Shown here piece by piece: positions 45,492 to 56,649 of a stretch of 64,000 nt of DNA. Below the pieces are notes generated by a model. It made no database searches. It had not been told where the DNA came from and worked only from the letters and a program-made list of their open reading frames with translations. Made by a program: the position numbers and the translations under genes. Numbering within the stretch: position 1 is the first letter of the stretch; each line of letters starts with the position of its first letter. Source of the DNA: Quercus robur (lineage: Eukaryota; Streptophyta; Magnoliopsida; Fagales; Fagaceae); the NCBI RefSeq assembly GCF_932294415.1, contig NC_065541.1, positions 51,748,290 through 51,812,289 of the forward strand, in the 5' to 3' direction.

Positions 45492-46030
45492 ATGAAGAAT
45501 CAAATTTGTACCGGTGTCTTTGTTCTCTTCTTTCTGCTTCTTGTTACAAAATAGTCAAGCGTTGAAGCTCAGACTTGCCAGCCTAGCGGCAAGATAAGGG
45601 GGAGAAAGGCTCCGCCAGGACAATTTAACAAAGAGAATGACTGATTGTTGCGTGCAAGGCAAGCTTTACACGATTTACAAGTGTTCACCGCAAGTGTCTG
45701 GCCATACAAAGGCGAAGCTAACCATCAACAGCTTTGAGAAAGGTGGGGATGGTGGTGGACCATCTGAATGTGACAATCAGTACCACTCGGATGACACACC
45801 TGTGGTGGCACTGTCAACAGGGTTGCTATATTACCATCTATGGCAATGGAAGGAGTGTTCAAGCCAAGGTGGTTGATGAGTGTGGCTCCACTATGGGGTG
45901 TGATGCTGACCTTGATTACCAGCCTCCATGTCCTAACAATATTGTTGATGCCTCCAAAGCTGTGTGGAAGGCCTTGGGAGTACCAGAAAGTGATCGGGGA
46001 GACTTGGACATATCCTGGTCCGATGCTTAA
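45492..46030 (+). pseudogene. Kiwellin copy 5, stop codon and two frameshifts
   Basis: The ATG at 45492 opens the usual leader (MKNQICTGVFVLFFLLLVTK), but codon 21 is TAG where intact copies have TGG. GTTGAAGCTCAGACTTGCC follows in frame. A 2-bp loss near 45642 shifts the frame before CC, and a net loss of about 26 bp near 45825 removes the segment after LSTG (the WFNNKQRC region). The rest, ITIYGNG through [20 protein letters not shown] and DISWSDA, is well kept and ends at the normal stop position. The few lesions suggest recent death. Confidence 0.93.
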
Positions 46031-47438
46031 ATTAAATTCCAACGTATTTTAAATATACTATGCGAGAGTGAAGCTTAATTTGTTGTGATTGTTATGTTTG
46101 TGTGCATGTATTGCGGCTATTGCCTGTTCAAAAAGAAAAAGATTGTTATGTTTGTGTATAATAGTACTATGAAGCACTGAAGTAAGAATTCAGTGATGTT
46201 TATTTTTGTTGTTTCTTTGTCCGTTTATATTTCTTGGTTATTCTAAAGTATTTGGTGCACTATATCCTGTAATTATATCTTCAATATACCTTATACAGCA
46301 TCTATTTGCCCTCTTATTGCAAGTTCATAAAGTGAATATGTATGAAAAATTCTGTAAATGTACCATGATCTCACCAAATTCATGGAAAAGAAACTTTGGA
46401 CTTATACAAAACCTACAACAAGATTTCTGCCTTAGATAGTCGTCAGGAATTCATCACCATATTCAACCAATTTGTTGTATGACTTTCCAATCAATTTGTT
46501 GTGTGACTTTCTGATATATAGTAGTATGATGTATATAATTTATGGTTAACTTTGCAATCTGCAAATATCACTATCTTTATTTATTTATGATGTTGGTTCT
46601 AATTTCTCTCCATTTGAAATGGATCTATTTCATAATTCAAATTAAATATTGCAAATATAAAGGAATAGCTAGTGCCACATCATTTAAACTTTTAAATGAT
46701 ATGATATTAAATCAAGGAAATAATTCTTAATCGTGTAATGGACTTGTCCATTTCAAGTGAAATAGAGTGATCATATTCCTACCATCGAACAAAAAAGTAG
46801 CTTTGATAGGGTAAACCTTGAAGAATCATTACATAGATTGCTGTAAAACTGGTTGGCATATTTAAGCCTAATCAAAGGCCCAATTTTCCCTTAGCCCATA
46901 CCCTAGCCCAAAATTGGAATCGATTTGGTTGAAATACATTTCTTACCTTTGAGGATCAGAAGCTTTCACCGTTTAGCGCAAATCACATCAGAATGGTAAA
47001 TTAGCTATTTTATACTGGAGAAGCCTTTAGCTATTCTCAGATGGCTCTGAGTTTTCGAAGTTCAGGTTAAAGTAGCTAAAAACCATGACCAATTAATATT
47101 CCAGAAGCCATTAATACTACAGCTGCTACTTGGGAAGTAATCCACTTTCAATCAGGAACATAAACATGTGGTTTCCACCTTGAATAAACCATCCCATAAT
47201 ATGATATATCAAGCACCAACATAAGAATTTTGTAAACATTGGATGCTAAACATGACATCTATAAATAAATAACTACCATTGAGTACAAAGCTTGCATACA
47301 CACATCTGTATCAACTTCCACAACCAGACAAATACAGGAGATAGAACATTTACAATTACTGCCAATTACTTCAAATAAATCCGAGACCCAAAACACACTG
47401 GCAGTAGAAACTTTTTACAGAAAATCCCAACAACCTGT
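46031..47438. other. Intergenic sequence between kiwellin copy 5 and MCTP
   Basis: No gene is seen. GATTGTTATGTTTGTGTG-like sequence is repeated at about 46088 and 46141. The right 200-400 bases should be the MCTP 3' UTR. Confidence 0.4.
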
Positions 47439-50400
47439 CTACAACATGCTATCAGTCCTAGCCGGTAGCCGACGGAAGAAATTAATGGGTAATGATGGCA
47501 TCTTATGACGAAACTTGGGGTGCCTCATGAAGTAAAACCCAGACAGAAGAGTCAGCACCTGGAAAGGTGTTACATACAACACAATGGCAGCTGCAAAACA
47601 GAAGATCATATATATAAATGTGGCACGAGGATCTCGCCAGCTTAGGAGGGCCTGGACACGCTCCAGTTGGGAAGCCACATCACCCACAACAGTCTGAATT
47701 TTCCCGGCCACTATCCTTAGCCGATCATACCTTGCCCGAACAATGTCAGTACTCCGACTGGTTGGAAATGCATCAAATTCTTCATCAAGCTCATCAGGGT
47801 GCACTGCATCTGCATAAGAGATTCTTGTGTCCATGTGAGGAGGGTATCTTGGGCGGTACCGGAAATTCCAAGCTCCTATCACGAACATGTATAGAAAAAC
47901 AGTTGGCAGAATCAGCTCTGGGAAACACACCAGCATCACAAAGAGAACATGTACTAACACCGTCGTGATAGGGTTCTTCCACATGCAAACATCACCAAAC
48001 CACCTTCCAACTGATAATAATCCTGAGAAAACTGTCATCAACCGAAAAAAGTTCGCCTTACTACGCCTCATGCTCCAAAGATGAGAGTTTGCATCAGACA
48101 TGTACTCAACTATCTCCTTCCTAACAGGGGGTTCTGCTCGACCAAGCCTAGCTGCCACTATGTTTACAGCCTGGTGACGCAGCCATTCCTGCTGCATCAC
48201 ACTCAATGGCCTTACGTAATGCATCTTTGGGAGAACAGGTCGAGTGTATATAAACATCATGCTCACCAGTGATGTGCATGAGAACCGTATTGCTAGATGT
48301 ATTTCACCCATTTTTTTGACACCAGAGGGGTGAAGGACTAGCAATGGATACGAGTGAGTGTAGACTCGGCCAGTCTCAAGAGTAGAAATTCGAATTCGAA
48401 CTTTGCCAATTTTCATATCTTTGTTACCATTTGAACCACCAATCAGGCTGTTATCAAAAACTCCCACACTGAGAACCGTGGCCGGATCATGGACTTCCCA
48501 AGTGTACTGCTCATTGTACTTTGGGCTCAAGCTGTTGACTATCGTTCGAGTCCTGACCCACTTGTTCCCATACTTTGCTACACAATAAGTGTCTGATGTG
48601 CCCTTACCATCCCTTGTTTTCATAGGATGGAGCCCACCAGCATTCAGAATGCCAAGTTCCAAAACACCTATTGATTGCTTCCAAAGGGGCTTTGCTGAAG
48701 GTCGGAGGTCACTACTGTAGTGAGTCGGCTCATCCAGCACATGATACCCTCCATCAAGACAGATACTGACATGGAGTCTACTAAAGAACTTGTCTTTCTC
48801 TTTCTTTCCATGATCTCCATCCATTGCGGCTGACATGGACTTCTCAATGTTGACCCATTGGCTTCTGATCATTCGGTTATCAGCACGCCTCTCGACTCTG
48901 TTCAAAGGTATAACAACCCTCCCAATGGTCTCATCTTTGTTGGAACCTACACGATCTTCAATTGAAAGAATCAGATGATCTTCAAATGGTTCAGCAGCAA
49001 CAAGCATGAATTCCTCATTCCAGATTGCATTCGAACCCCTAGCTTGAACCACTTTTGTCTTCAATGACTGACCGCCAATTTGTACCCTAACATATGCATC
49101 CGGAAAACGAGACTTTTCAGATACAACCAAGTCTTGTGCCTCAATTACATTGACACGAACATACCACAATCTTGGTGAATGGTAAACTTTAGAGCGGAGA
49201 TGTGAGGAGAAGGCTGAAGAGCCATCAGAGGAAGTAAATGTATCTGAGTGCCAAGCATCAGGAAAAGCCTCATCAGCTTGTGTGCCATACCAGACAGCAA
49301 GCATCAGCTCCCCCGCTTTCTTCTTCTCCCCACTCTTGTCTTCAAGTCTATACCACTCTGGAGCCAAAGGACTATCAGGTGGAACCCGTGTAGGAACTTC
49401 ATTGAGATCAAACTTCAAACGCCCAACAAAATCATCTTTTAGCATATCCTTGTCCTTCACTACAACATCCAGGCTAGACCACTGTATATTGTCCTTAGCA
49501 AAGGCAAACACCTCATTCCACTCAGGATTTTGTTTTTTCTCAAAGTGCTTTGTAATTCCTTTGAAGTTCCCAAGTTTTACTTCAACAAAAGGGTCGAGGC
49601 TTCCTGTCACATCCTTAGAAGGAAGATCACGAGCTTTCACAACACGTACAAAAAGGTAACGTATTGGTTCAACAAGATCATATGTGCTGGATGGCCTATT
49701 TGATCGTATTACTCGCCCCCCAACAACCCGACCCCCTCCAAGGTGAGGACTTGTCTCTTTAAGTGAATAATCGTCAGATTGTGATGGACCCGAGTACATG
49801 TGAACAACTTTTGAAACCTGCGGTTCAGATTTCATGGCTTGCACCCCATAGTCGAAACTTGGCTGGGTTGACATGGGGGGAATGTTAAGCTGCTGTGGCC
49901 GTGCAGGATTTGGATTAGGAAGGTGATGGAATGTACGTCTTGACTCGCCTTTTTCATTGGAGAATGGTTTTGGAACAAAACTAGGAACTTGTTCGTTAGG
50001 GCCTTGACCTTGGATTGGACGTGATCCTGAATTCAGAGAGGCTTCCATTGCAGGAAGTGGATTTGAAGATCGTATAGAAGGGTCATCAGTTACAAAGACT
50101 TTCAGACCAAGCTCTCCTTTTACACGCGACAAAAAGCTTTTTTTTTCCAGAGGGTAGTGCAAAACAACAGCATCAGAATATGGCACAAATGATGTCCCTG
50201 TAAGACGAACCCTTCCAAGGAAAGATCTGCTGTTGTTGGCCTTATTATAGCTATAAACATAAGCATCAAGGGTGAGGTTAGAGAGGTTATTTGGATCAGA
50301 GACATTGAAGTAAAAGCTTTCATTCCAAACAGGATTCAGGTCTTTTTCTTTAGTAGTGGTACGAAATTTTTGTCCATCAAAGTGGAGCTCCACATAAGTA

Positions 50401-50477
50401 TCAGATAAGCCTTGCCCATCTTTGGCTATAAGGTCATGGGCACTCACAACCTCAATCCCTAGTTTGAGATTACTCAT
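47439..50477 (-). CDS. MCTP: Multiple C2 domain and transmembrane region protein (MCTP/FTIP-type)
   Basis: Single coding exon, 1012 residues. Four C2 domains lie at about residues 4-110, 273-377, 438-545 and 604-715. A low-complexity linker (130-265) separates the first two. The C-terminal PRT_C region has two hydrophobic segments or hairpins at about 837-870 and 952-983 and ends DSML. MCTPs are ER proteins that tether the ER to the plasma membrane, notably at plasmodesmata. Relatives (FTIP1, QUIRKY) act in movement of florigen or in organ signalling; the specific role here is unknown. The frame is open upstream to 50600, but MSNLKLG at 50477 matches the usual MCTP start, and the extra 41 codons cross a likely splice acceptor at 50506. 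Length is normal, and no stops or shifts are seen. Confidence 0.95.
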   Translation of the reverse strand: MSNLKLGIEVVSAHDLIAKDGQGLSDTYVELHFDGQKFRTTTKEKDLNPVWNESFYFNVSDPNNLSNLTLDAYVYSYNKANNSRSFLGRVRLTGTSFVPYSDAVVLHYPLEKKSFLSRVKGELGLKVFVTDDPSIRSSNPLPAMEASLNSGSRPIQGQGPNEQVPSFVPKPFSNEKGESRRTFHHLPNPNPARPQQLNIPPMSTQPSFDYGVQAMKSEPQVSKVVHMYSGPSQSDDYSLKETSPHLGGGRVVGGRVIRSNRPSSTYDLVEPIRYLFVRVVKARDLPSKDVTGSLDPFVEVKLGNFKGITKHFEKKQNPEWNEVFAFAKDNIQWSSLDVVVKDKDMLKDDFVGRLKFDLNEVPTRVPPDSPLAPEWYRLEDKSGEKKKAGELMLAVWYGTQADEAFPDAWHSDTFTSSDGSSAFSSHLRSKVYHSPRLWYVRVNVIEAQDLVVSEKSRFPDAYVRVQIGGQSLKTKVVQARGSNAIWNEEFMLVAAEPFEDHLILSIEDRVGSNKDETIGRVVIPLNRVERRADNRMIRSQWVNIEKSMSAAMDGDHGKKEKDKFFSRLHVSICLDGGYHVLDEPTHYSSDLRPSAKPLWKQSIGVLELGILNAGGLHPMKTRDGKGTSDTYCVAKYGNKWVRTRTIVNSLSPKYNEQYTWEVHDPATVLSVGVFDNSLIGGSNGNKDMKIGKVRIRISTLETGRVYTHSYPLLVLHPSGVKKMGEIHLAIRFSCTSLVSMMFIYTRPVLPKMHYVRPLSVMQQEWLRHQAVNIVAARLGRAEPPVRKEIVEYMSDANSHLWSMRRSKANFFRLMTVFSGLLSVGRWFGDVCMWKNPITTVLVHVLFVMLVCFPELILPTVFLYMFVIGAWNFRYRPRYPPHMDTRISYADAVHPDELDEEFDAFPTSRSTDIVRARYDRLRIVAGKIQTVVGDVASQLERVQALLSWRDPRATFIYMIFCFAAAIVLYVTPFQVLTLLSGFYFMRHPKFRHKMPSLPINFFRRLPARTDSML

Positions 50478-50505
50478 GGGTTTTTCAATTAGAATTGACA
50501 AGAGA

Positions 50506-52298
50506 CTGATAAAAAAAATATAGCAGAACTTGGCAGGGGAGACGGAGAACCTGAAAAGGGAAGGAGCAAACAGTTCAATATTGGTCAAAATAACTGACAT
50601 AAACAGTCACAATTCGCACAAATGGATTTGAATACTAAACAGTAGAACATGTTAAAATTTAAATATCAACCACACTAACAAAAGAGAAATTTGTTTTACC
50701 TAGTATACCTACCATAAATCAATATTCAAGATGACAGTGATCCAATTCAATATCTTTGAAAAGAAAAGTAAAGGGTACAGGTTGAAGATATTTAAGTTAA
50801 CCTTGAAAACCATGGAATCTAAATGCAACTCAACTTAATGTAGTACATTTCCAACTATCTAGAGTCGATACATTAATCCTGTTTGCCATTTTGATCAACG
50901 AGGGTGCACATTTTCTGTTAATCCAGAACCCATAGGTCTTCTAATACTGTCTCAAGCTCGTCATTTATTACCCCTAAGCTGATGGGAAGCATGAACTTAA
51001 TTATTTAATCAAATCTAAAGCTCTTGCTCACAGTGTGAGCCCATACTCAACCTCAATGAGTAGGGCTAACACCTGGAACTTTTTAACTTTGAATAGGAGG
51101 TTATAGAGTGACGATGCCATGATAAATTACATTTTTCCCAAATTACTAGGCTGGTGGGAAGCAATAAATTTAATCATCCAATAATCTAACCCCTTGTATC
51201 CATACAGTGTCTTTTACTGATTCCCCAACTATCTGACCAGGAGACAGTGCATCAGGCATAAAGTAAAGGCAAAAAATTTCATGACTCCTTAGCGAAGTTA
51301 AAAAGATTCGAGACGACCTTGACCCCTTTTTTTTGGAGCAAAAAAACATTTTAAGACTACTTAACAAAGGCATTAACTTCCACACACAATTATTGTAAAT
51401 TTAAAAATTATGTAGCAGAATATGGGGTTCGAACATAGAATGTTTTCTCTTACAATAGTTTCTTTTGATTTCCCTCATACTTTTCAGTAACCAAAAGTAT
51501 CATATATTACCATGAAACTCCTAAGAAACATAAGAACAAAACAAAAACTGGTAAAAAAGGGTAATTTAAAAGATAATAATAATAAATCCATAGGTTCCTT
51601 TAAAAACATAAAGAGAGCAAAAAAATTATGCATCTTTCACTTCAACAAAGTCCACAAAAAGCTTCAATATTCTCTAGCTTTCTAATGGAACCCACGGATT
51701 ACAATAGAACAAATTTTTAAAAATGAACATAAAAAGGAATAAGCATCAAAAAGCCCTTAACTTTTCCTTTAATTATTTTTAGATTCCAACTACAATAAAA
51801 AAGGAAGACAGGATATACAGAGTCTTCAAAAAAGATCTCATTTTTCATCGGAACAGAACGGAAAAGATTTTTTCCGATTATCTCTCGTGAATCCGATCCT
51901 CCAAAAAAGTTTTAAGAAATTAGTGAATACGCAGAAGCTGAGAACCTAAAATCAATTTTCCGGGAAAAACTTTTTGCTGAAACAAACAGATGAACAGACA
52001 ACTAATCTAATCCATCCCGTTATTCAAAAATTCCAAGGAATACTAAAAACCCAGAAGCCAAAAGCTACCTTTTAAGGAAAACTTTATACCCAAAAACAAA
52101 ATTTTTTAACTTTTCACAAATGGGTCAAAGAAACCATTTAGCTCAAAAGTCCAAACACAGCATATTACATATACCATAAAACAAAAACAACAAGCACAAA
52201 TACATGCATACAAAGTCATTTACAGCTGATTAAATTCAAACCCCATGTGTAAAACAAAGTTAACGATCATACCCAGAAAGAAGAAAAGGCAAACGCAC
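50506..52298 (-). other. Probable 5' leader intron of MCTP
   Basis: On the - strand a donor AAG|GTGCGTTTGC at 52299/52298 and an acceptor TTTTTTTTATCAG ending at 50506 define a 1793-base intron just ahead of the coding exon. The interval is AT-rich with no gene of its own. The call rests on splice-site quality and on the open frame ending at the acceptor. It needs cDNA to confirm. Confidence 0.6.
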
Positions 52299-52530
52299 CT
52301 TAATTAGAGCTACAGAGTTTCACTCAGGAGATGAAGAGATGAGCTCAGAGAAGTTGACGTTAAGCTAAGCTGAGCATCAAAGACTCAAAAGAGCCTAATA
52401 TGTAACAAAGAAAAGAAGCAGCAATGAGAGCCCAGGAACTTTTCTAAGATGGTTCAAAACGAAAAGAGAGAGAGAGAGAGAGTCGTCGAAAACGAGTAAA
52501 ATGGTTCAAGACGAGAGAGATAGAGAGAGA
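52299..52530 (-). promoter_or_regulatory. Probable first leader exon and promoter edge of MCTP
   Basis: It is rich in CT on the - strand ((GA)n at 52460-52530 on the + strand), as expected for a plant leader. The transcription start is not defined. Confidence 0.45.
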
Positions 52531-53959
52531 ATATTGATTATATGAACAGAAAGGTCTTGGCCTACTTTGTGAATGGTATGTGTGTAAGTGATATTTGTCA
52601 TTTTGTCTTTGTTTATTTGTACTTTTGTTTTTAGGCAGGCTAAATGCAAAAAACATATGGAGACGTATTTCTAGGTAATCGTGAATGTACTGCTGTGCAT
52701 GGACTCGCTGCACTGGTCAAACACGTGTTTGAGATTCTCTCCACCAATAAGATTGTAAAGTTTTAACTTCCTTGCTAAGGCTTAAATTCGGAGTTTTAAT
52801 ACCTTGTTCAGTTTTGCTGGATGCACCATTCGCCAATAATATCATGGCACTTTCGCAATTTTTGCCACATCTGCATTATGCGACAAATTAAAGTTGGTTG
52901 TCTGTTGTAAGCACATAAACTCACTATTTTTGTTACCAGTCACAGTCTAAAAAGACAGTTGTGTTAAGGTGTGTTTAAAAGTATGTAATACATTATCCCA
53001 AAAAAAAAAAAAAAAAAAAAAAAACTTGTACTGTTTTTCATTTAGTTAGAGACACCTAACAATTCTCATTAAATTTCACATGTTCTCTTACTTAACTTGT
53101 GGCCTGATTACATTACTTATATATGAGACCACTATTGATACTTGGCGCAAAGCAATTCAATAGCCACTTGGCACATGTATAAACTGTGGTAATTTGTACC
53201 TCTAGACTTTTTCCTCTTCTAATAATCACTTACATAATTTGGGTCCACCACAGCACAATAAGAAAAGATAGGGTTGTGAAATTTTCTATAGAAATTAGAC
53301 TTAACAACCTTAGGCCCACAAATAATGTTAGGGATAGACCCAACTACACACCCAAGTCTGCTATATGCTTAAGTGTCACATTTTGATTGGTGCACCTATT
53401 TTTTCCCAACAAATACCCAAAGTAGTCTAGTGTGTAAGTACTAAAATTTACTCACAAGTTGACAAGCATGCTGTGAAATTAGTGTGTTCGTAGGCTGTAA
53501 ACCCATATAAAAGAAGGAGAAGATATCTCGTGGAGCAACTCCATGAGATAATATATATTTTTTTAAAGTAGGTGGGACTCATATGTAGAGGTCTCACATG
53601 TTGTAAAAGAGTGACTTCATGGAGCTATCCCCTAAACTAATATCCTGACCTACAAGCATTTCATAGGGGAAAATTAGAATTAAATATTAAAAATTTATAT
53701 GAAAATATGTCATTTTAATTAAAATTTTAAATTATGTGGCACAATATAAATTGTTACATATAAGAAAGCACAAACTATATTATTGGGTTCATAAACTATA
53801 GGCCATTAGTTATTTTTATCCCATAAAGCTTAAAGTGATCATTTTCAGTAACATTTGACAAAATTAGCCAAGTTCCTTGTTACTACTTAATTACAATTGT
53901 CATTTGCATGTTTTAAGTAGTAAGGGTCAGCAATAAACTCTTTTTTTTTCTTTTTTCTT

Positions 53960-54068
53960 TTTTTTTTTAATAATTCAATACTATAATGAGGTAGGAAGAA
54001 TTTGAACCTTGATCCTCATAATAAATAATAACAAGCTATACTATTGAACTACAAGGCTCTTAATGACA
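53960..54068 (-). mobile_element. SINE-like fragment, reverse orientation
   Basis: On the - strand: GAGCCTTGTAGTTCAATAGT (A-box-like), then GATCAAGGTTCAAATTCTTC (B-box-like), then an A-tail (the T-run at 53941-53969 on the + strand). It is about 110 bases, a typical plant tRNA-derived SINE layout. No target duplication was identified. Confidence 0.5.
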
Positions 54069-54544
54069 ATAATCGTTAGAATGAAAAATGTCTTAGTTTT
54101 GCATATGTTTATTAAATCCAAAAATATCTCCTTAGTTCTGAAATATTATATTTATCTAAGTTATATAATTCATTATCTAAGATAAAATTACTTTACCTCA
54201 ATTAACATGGGGTGGAGTGTACCAAGTAAAAAAAAATGATAATGTTATGACTCGAACTCAAAGTATTACACGTGATACGTAATTTTCACAATTGTAAGAA
54301 TGTTTCACACTAAATGGAGCTACAAAATATCAAAGATTAAAAACCCAAAATGAAGAAGAAGAAGACAAAGAATGTGAGATCAATTGTCTTAATTGATTTA
54401 AAAAATAATAATATTTCTATTATTTTTCTCCCCGTGTTAAAGTAGGTTTAATATGAAAAAAAAAAAAATGCAACATGGACAACAAAAATCGAAAATCATT
54501 TTCGTAAGAAACTAATTAATGTTTAACCTTTTTCTTTTTTTAAT

Positions 54545-54655
54545 GTTTACATAATAGGTGGAGGTGAGGGAATTTGAAGTTTTGAACCCAAGTTCATTTC
54601 ATTAAAAGTACCGGACAATGTCATTGAGTTACAACCACAAAATTCTTGGTAAATA
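54545..54655 (-). mobile_element. SINE-like fragment, reverse orientation
   Basis: On the - strand TTGTAACTCAATGACATTG resembles an A-box and GGGTTCAAAACTTC a B-box about 40 bases further. It is diverged and lacks a clean tail. Confidence 0.35.
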
Positions 54656-55495
54656 ATGTTAAACTTAACCCCATAAAAGAGAAAAATGTCTCATACGTTA
54701 TATCGTTGCTTGATCTTTGCCAAAAGGTCAAGAGAGGTACACGTTATTATGTTGCTTTTTTCGTTTAGTAGTTCAATAGTTACAACGGTGAAGAGAAATT
54801 TAAAACTTGAACAAATCTATTGAAAATATTAGGATGCATCTTCTACTTTTTATTTATTGAAAAATAAGATATTTAAGTTGAATTACAGAATACAGAACTC
54901 TTGATATTATTGTAAATTTGTAACCTGCTACAATCATTATTGATCTCGTGCATAAATAAATAAGAGATATCAGAACAAACGCATAAAGGTTGTCCTCAGT
55001 CCATATATTTATAAATTATAATCTATAAAAACATTATTTATTTATTTTTGCTGATACACTCAGTTTATATACAAATTATAAACACAAGCAATAAATGAAC
55101 CTTCATTTATCTATTAAAAAAATAGTGGATTGGTGCTACTCACTCTACACTATGGCTGTTTAAAAAACACGTGTTAAGCGCCTCTTTGTGCCCTGATCTA
55201 TTTAATATCGTATATTTGGGATAACTAAAAAGTACAAACATGCTTTTAGAGAACATCTACGTATAAAAAGAGCCAATGGCTCTATCTACAGTGAGTCAAG
55301 TTTTGGTTTAGTCAAGTTTTTTTTTTTTTTGATAGGGTTTAGTCAGGTTTTGGACACTAGCTACTAAAAACGCACTATTTTTTTTTTGCTGAATAAAGAC
55401 GCACTATTTTAGTACTTTCAAAGAAGGCTTTAGTTTTGTCATATTTCAATGGAAAAACGCACCACTGTAATTTGGTGAGCTGACTTATATTTTTT

Positions 55496-55881
55496 AGTAC
55501 AAAATTAATTGTAGTTTAAGGTTACAAATTCATTTAATAAAATAAATATTATAACATATTTTGAAAATCTAACCGTTAAATTGCATGTTCTTTACGCTCT
55601 TAATACACATGTTAATTTTGTATCAATCGGATATCATTTACTATATAATCTATAAGCTTATATTTTGTGCATAATTTTAAATTATAAAAACTTGCAATTT
55701 AAAAAATTTATTGACGACATAGCTATTGATTTTTAATTTTCTTAAAATTTTGCAAGCATGAAGGATATAAGAAGAAGATGTAATCAAATGGTGGATTTGT
55801 CAAAATTCACATCCAATAAAAAGATATTAAGTAAGTTTGTAATTTAAGGCTACAACTAATTTTGTAACTAAATTTTGTCCT
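55496..55881. mobile_element. MITE, second member of the AGGACAAAATTTAG family
   Basis: Inverted relative of 1896-2230. The right end ACAACTAATTTTGTAACTAA ... TTTTGTCCT is intact. The left end has lost about 13 bases between short CAAAATT repeats. Internal landmarks TTTTGTATCAATCGGATATC and ATAAGCTTATATTTTGTGCA match the other copy in reverse. Confidence 0.7.
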
Positions 55882-55962
55882 ATTTTTTATTAGTACACCA
55901 GCTTTTTTGTTTTGAGAAGTAATTCGTACACCAGCTTGGTTGGATCTACATGTTTTTGTTTT

Positions 55963-55994
<32 letters not shown>

Positions 55995-56095
55995 TAAATT
56001 GCCATCATATTTTCATAATTGTTGTTAATTCTTTTCAAAATAAAATAATAATATATCATATTGGAACTAACAATAACTAAAAGTAAATGTATTGT

Positions 56096-56203
56096 ACCAC
56101 CAGGCCTTATAGCCCAAGTGGTACCCGGTTTACTTTGAAACCGTTAGTTCAGGGGTTCGAGTCCCCGCACCCGCATAAACAATTACTTAGCAAAAAAAAA
56201 AAG
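56096..56203 (+). mobile_element. Short tRNA-derived SINE with 13-bp target-site duplication
   Basis: GTAAATGTATTGT occurs at 56083-56095 and 56204-56216. Between them TAGCCCAAGTGGTA is a near-perfect A-box and GGGGTTCGAGTCCCC a perfect B-box, followed by CATAAACAATTACTTAGC and an A-tail. The Pol III promoter looks intact, so it could still be transcribed. It is not a functional tRNA: the cloverleaf arms do not pair. Confidence 0.93.
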
Positions 56204-56216
56204 GTAAATGTATTGT

Positions 56217-56618
56217 GAAAAAAAAAAAAAAAAGTGTTACGTCCACACTATTTTTCATAACAAATCTTAGTAAATTGTTATTCTAATTTAAATTTAACAA
56301 TGAAATTATTTTTTTGTCCATCAATAACAACCCGTAACAACTTACTACTTATGATTTGTGATAAAAATGTTGTGAACATAACATTCTCTTGTGAAAATAT
56401 TAAAACATCTTGTTGTTGTCACAATATTTTCATATCTGCTAAGTATCAAGTTTTTACAATTCAAACTAAAATATAATAAATTTATAAAGATAATATGAAA
56501 ATGTTATGCCATTCTTTCTATTTTCTATAAATTTTTTTATTAGTCAATTTTTGTTGAGCCAAAATTCACTGTTTAACATACAATTTTATTGGGTTGAATT
56601 TTTGTATTTTGTTTTGTA

Positions 56619-56649
<31 letters not shown>

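Larger units (their letters stand above)
52531..55495. other. AT-rich intergenic sequence
   Basis: No gene is seen. A-runs lie at about 53000-53023. Two worn SINE-like pieces in reverse orientation are given separately (53960, 54545). Confidence 0.45.

Noticed and set aside
50478-50600. Upstream extension of MCTP by 41 codons
   Set aside because: A splice acceptor lies within it and the family normally begins at MSNLKLG; treated as intron plus leader.
56096-56175. tRNA gene
   Set aside because: The A- and B-boxes are excellent, but the arms do not pair into a cloverleaf, and the unit has an A-tail and a 13-bp target duplication, so it is a SINE.
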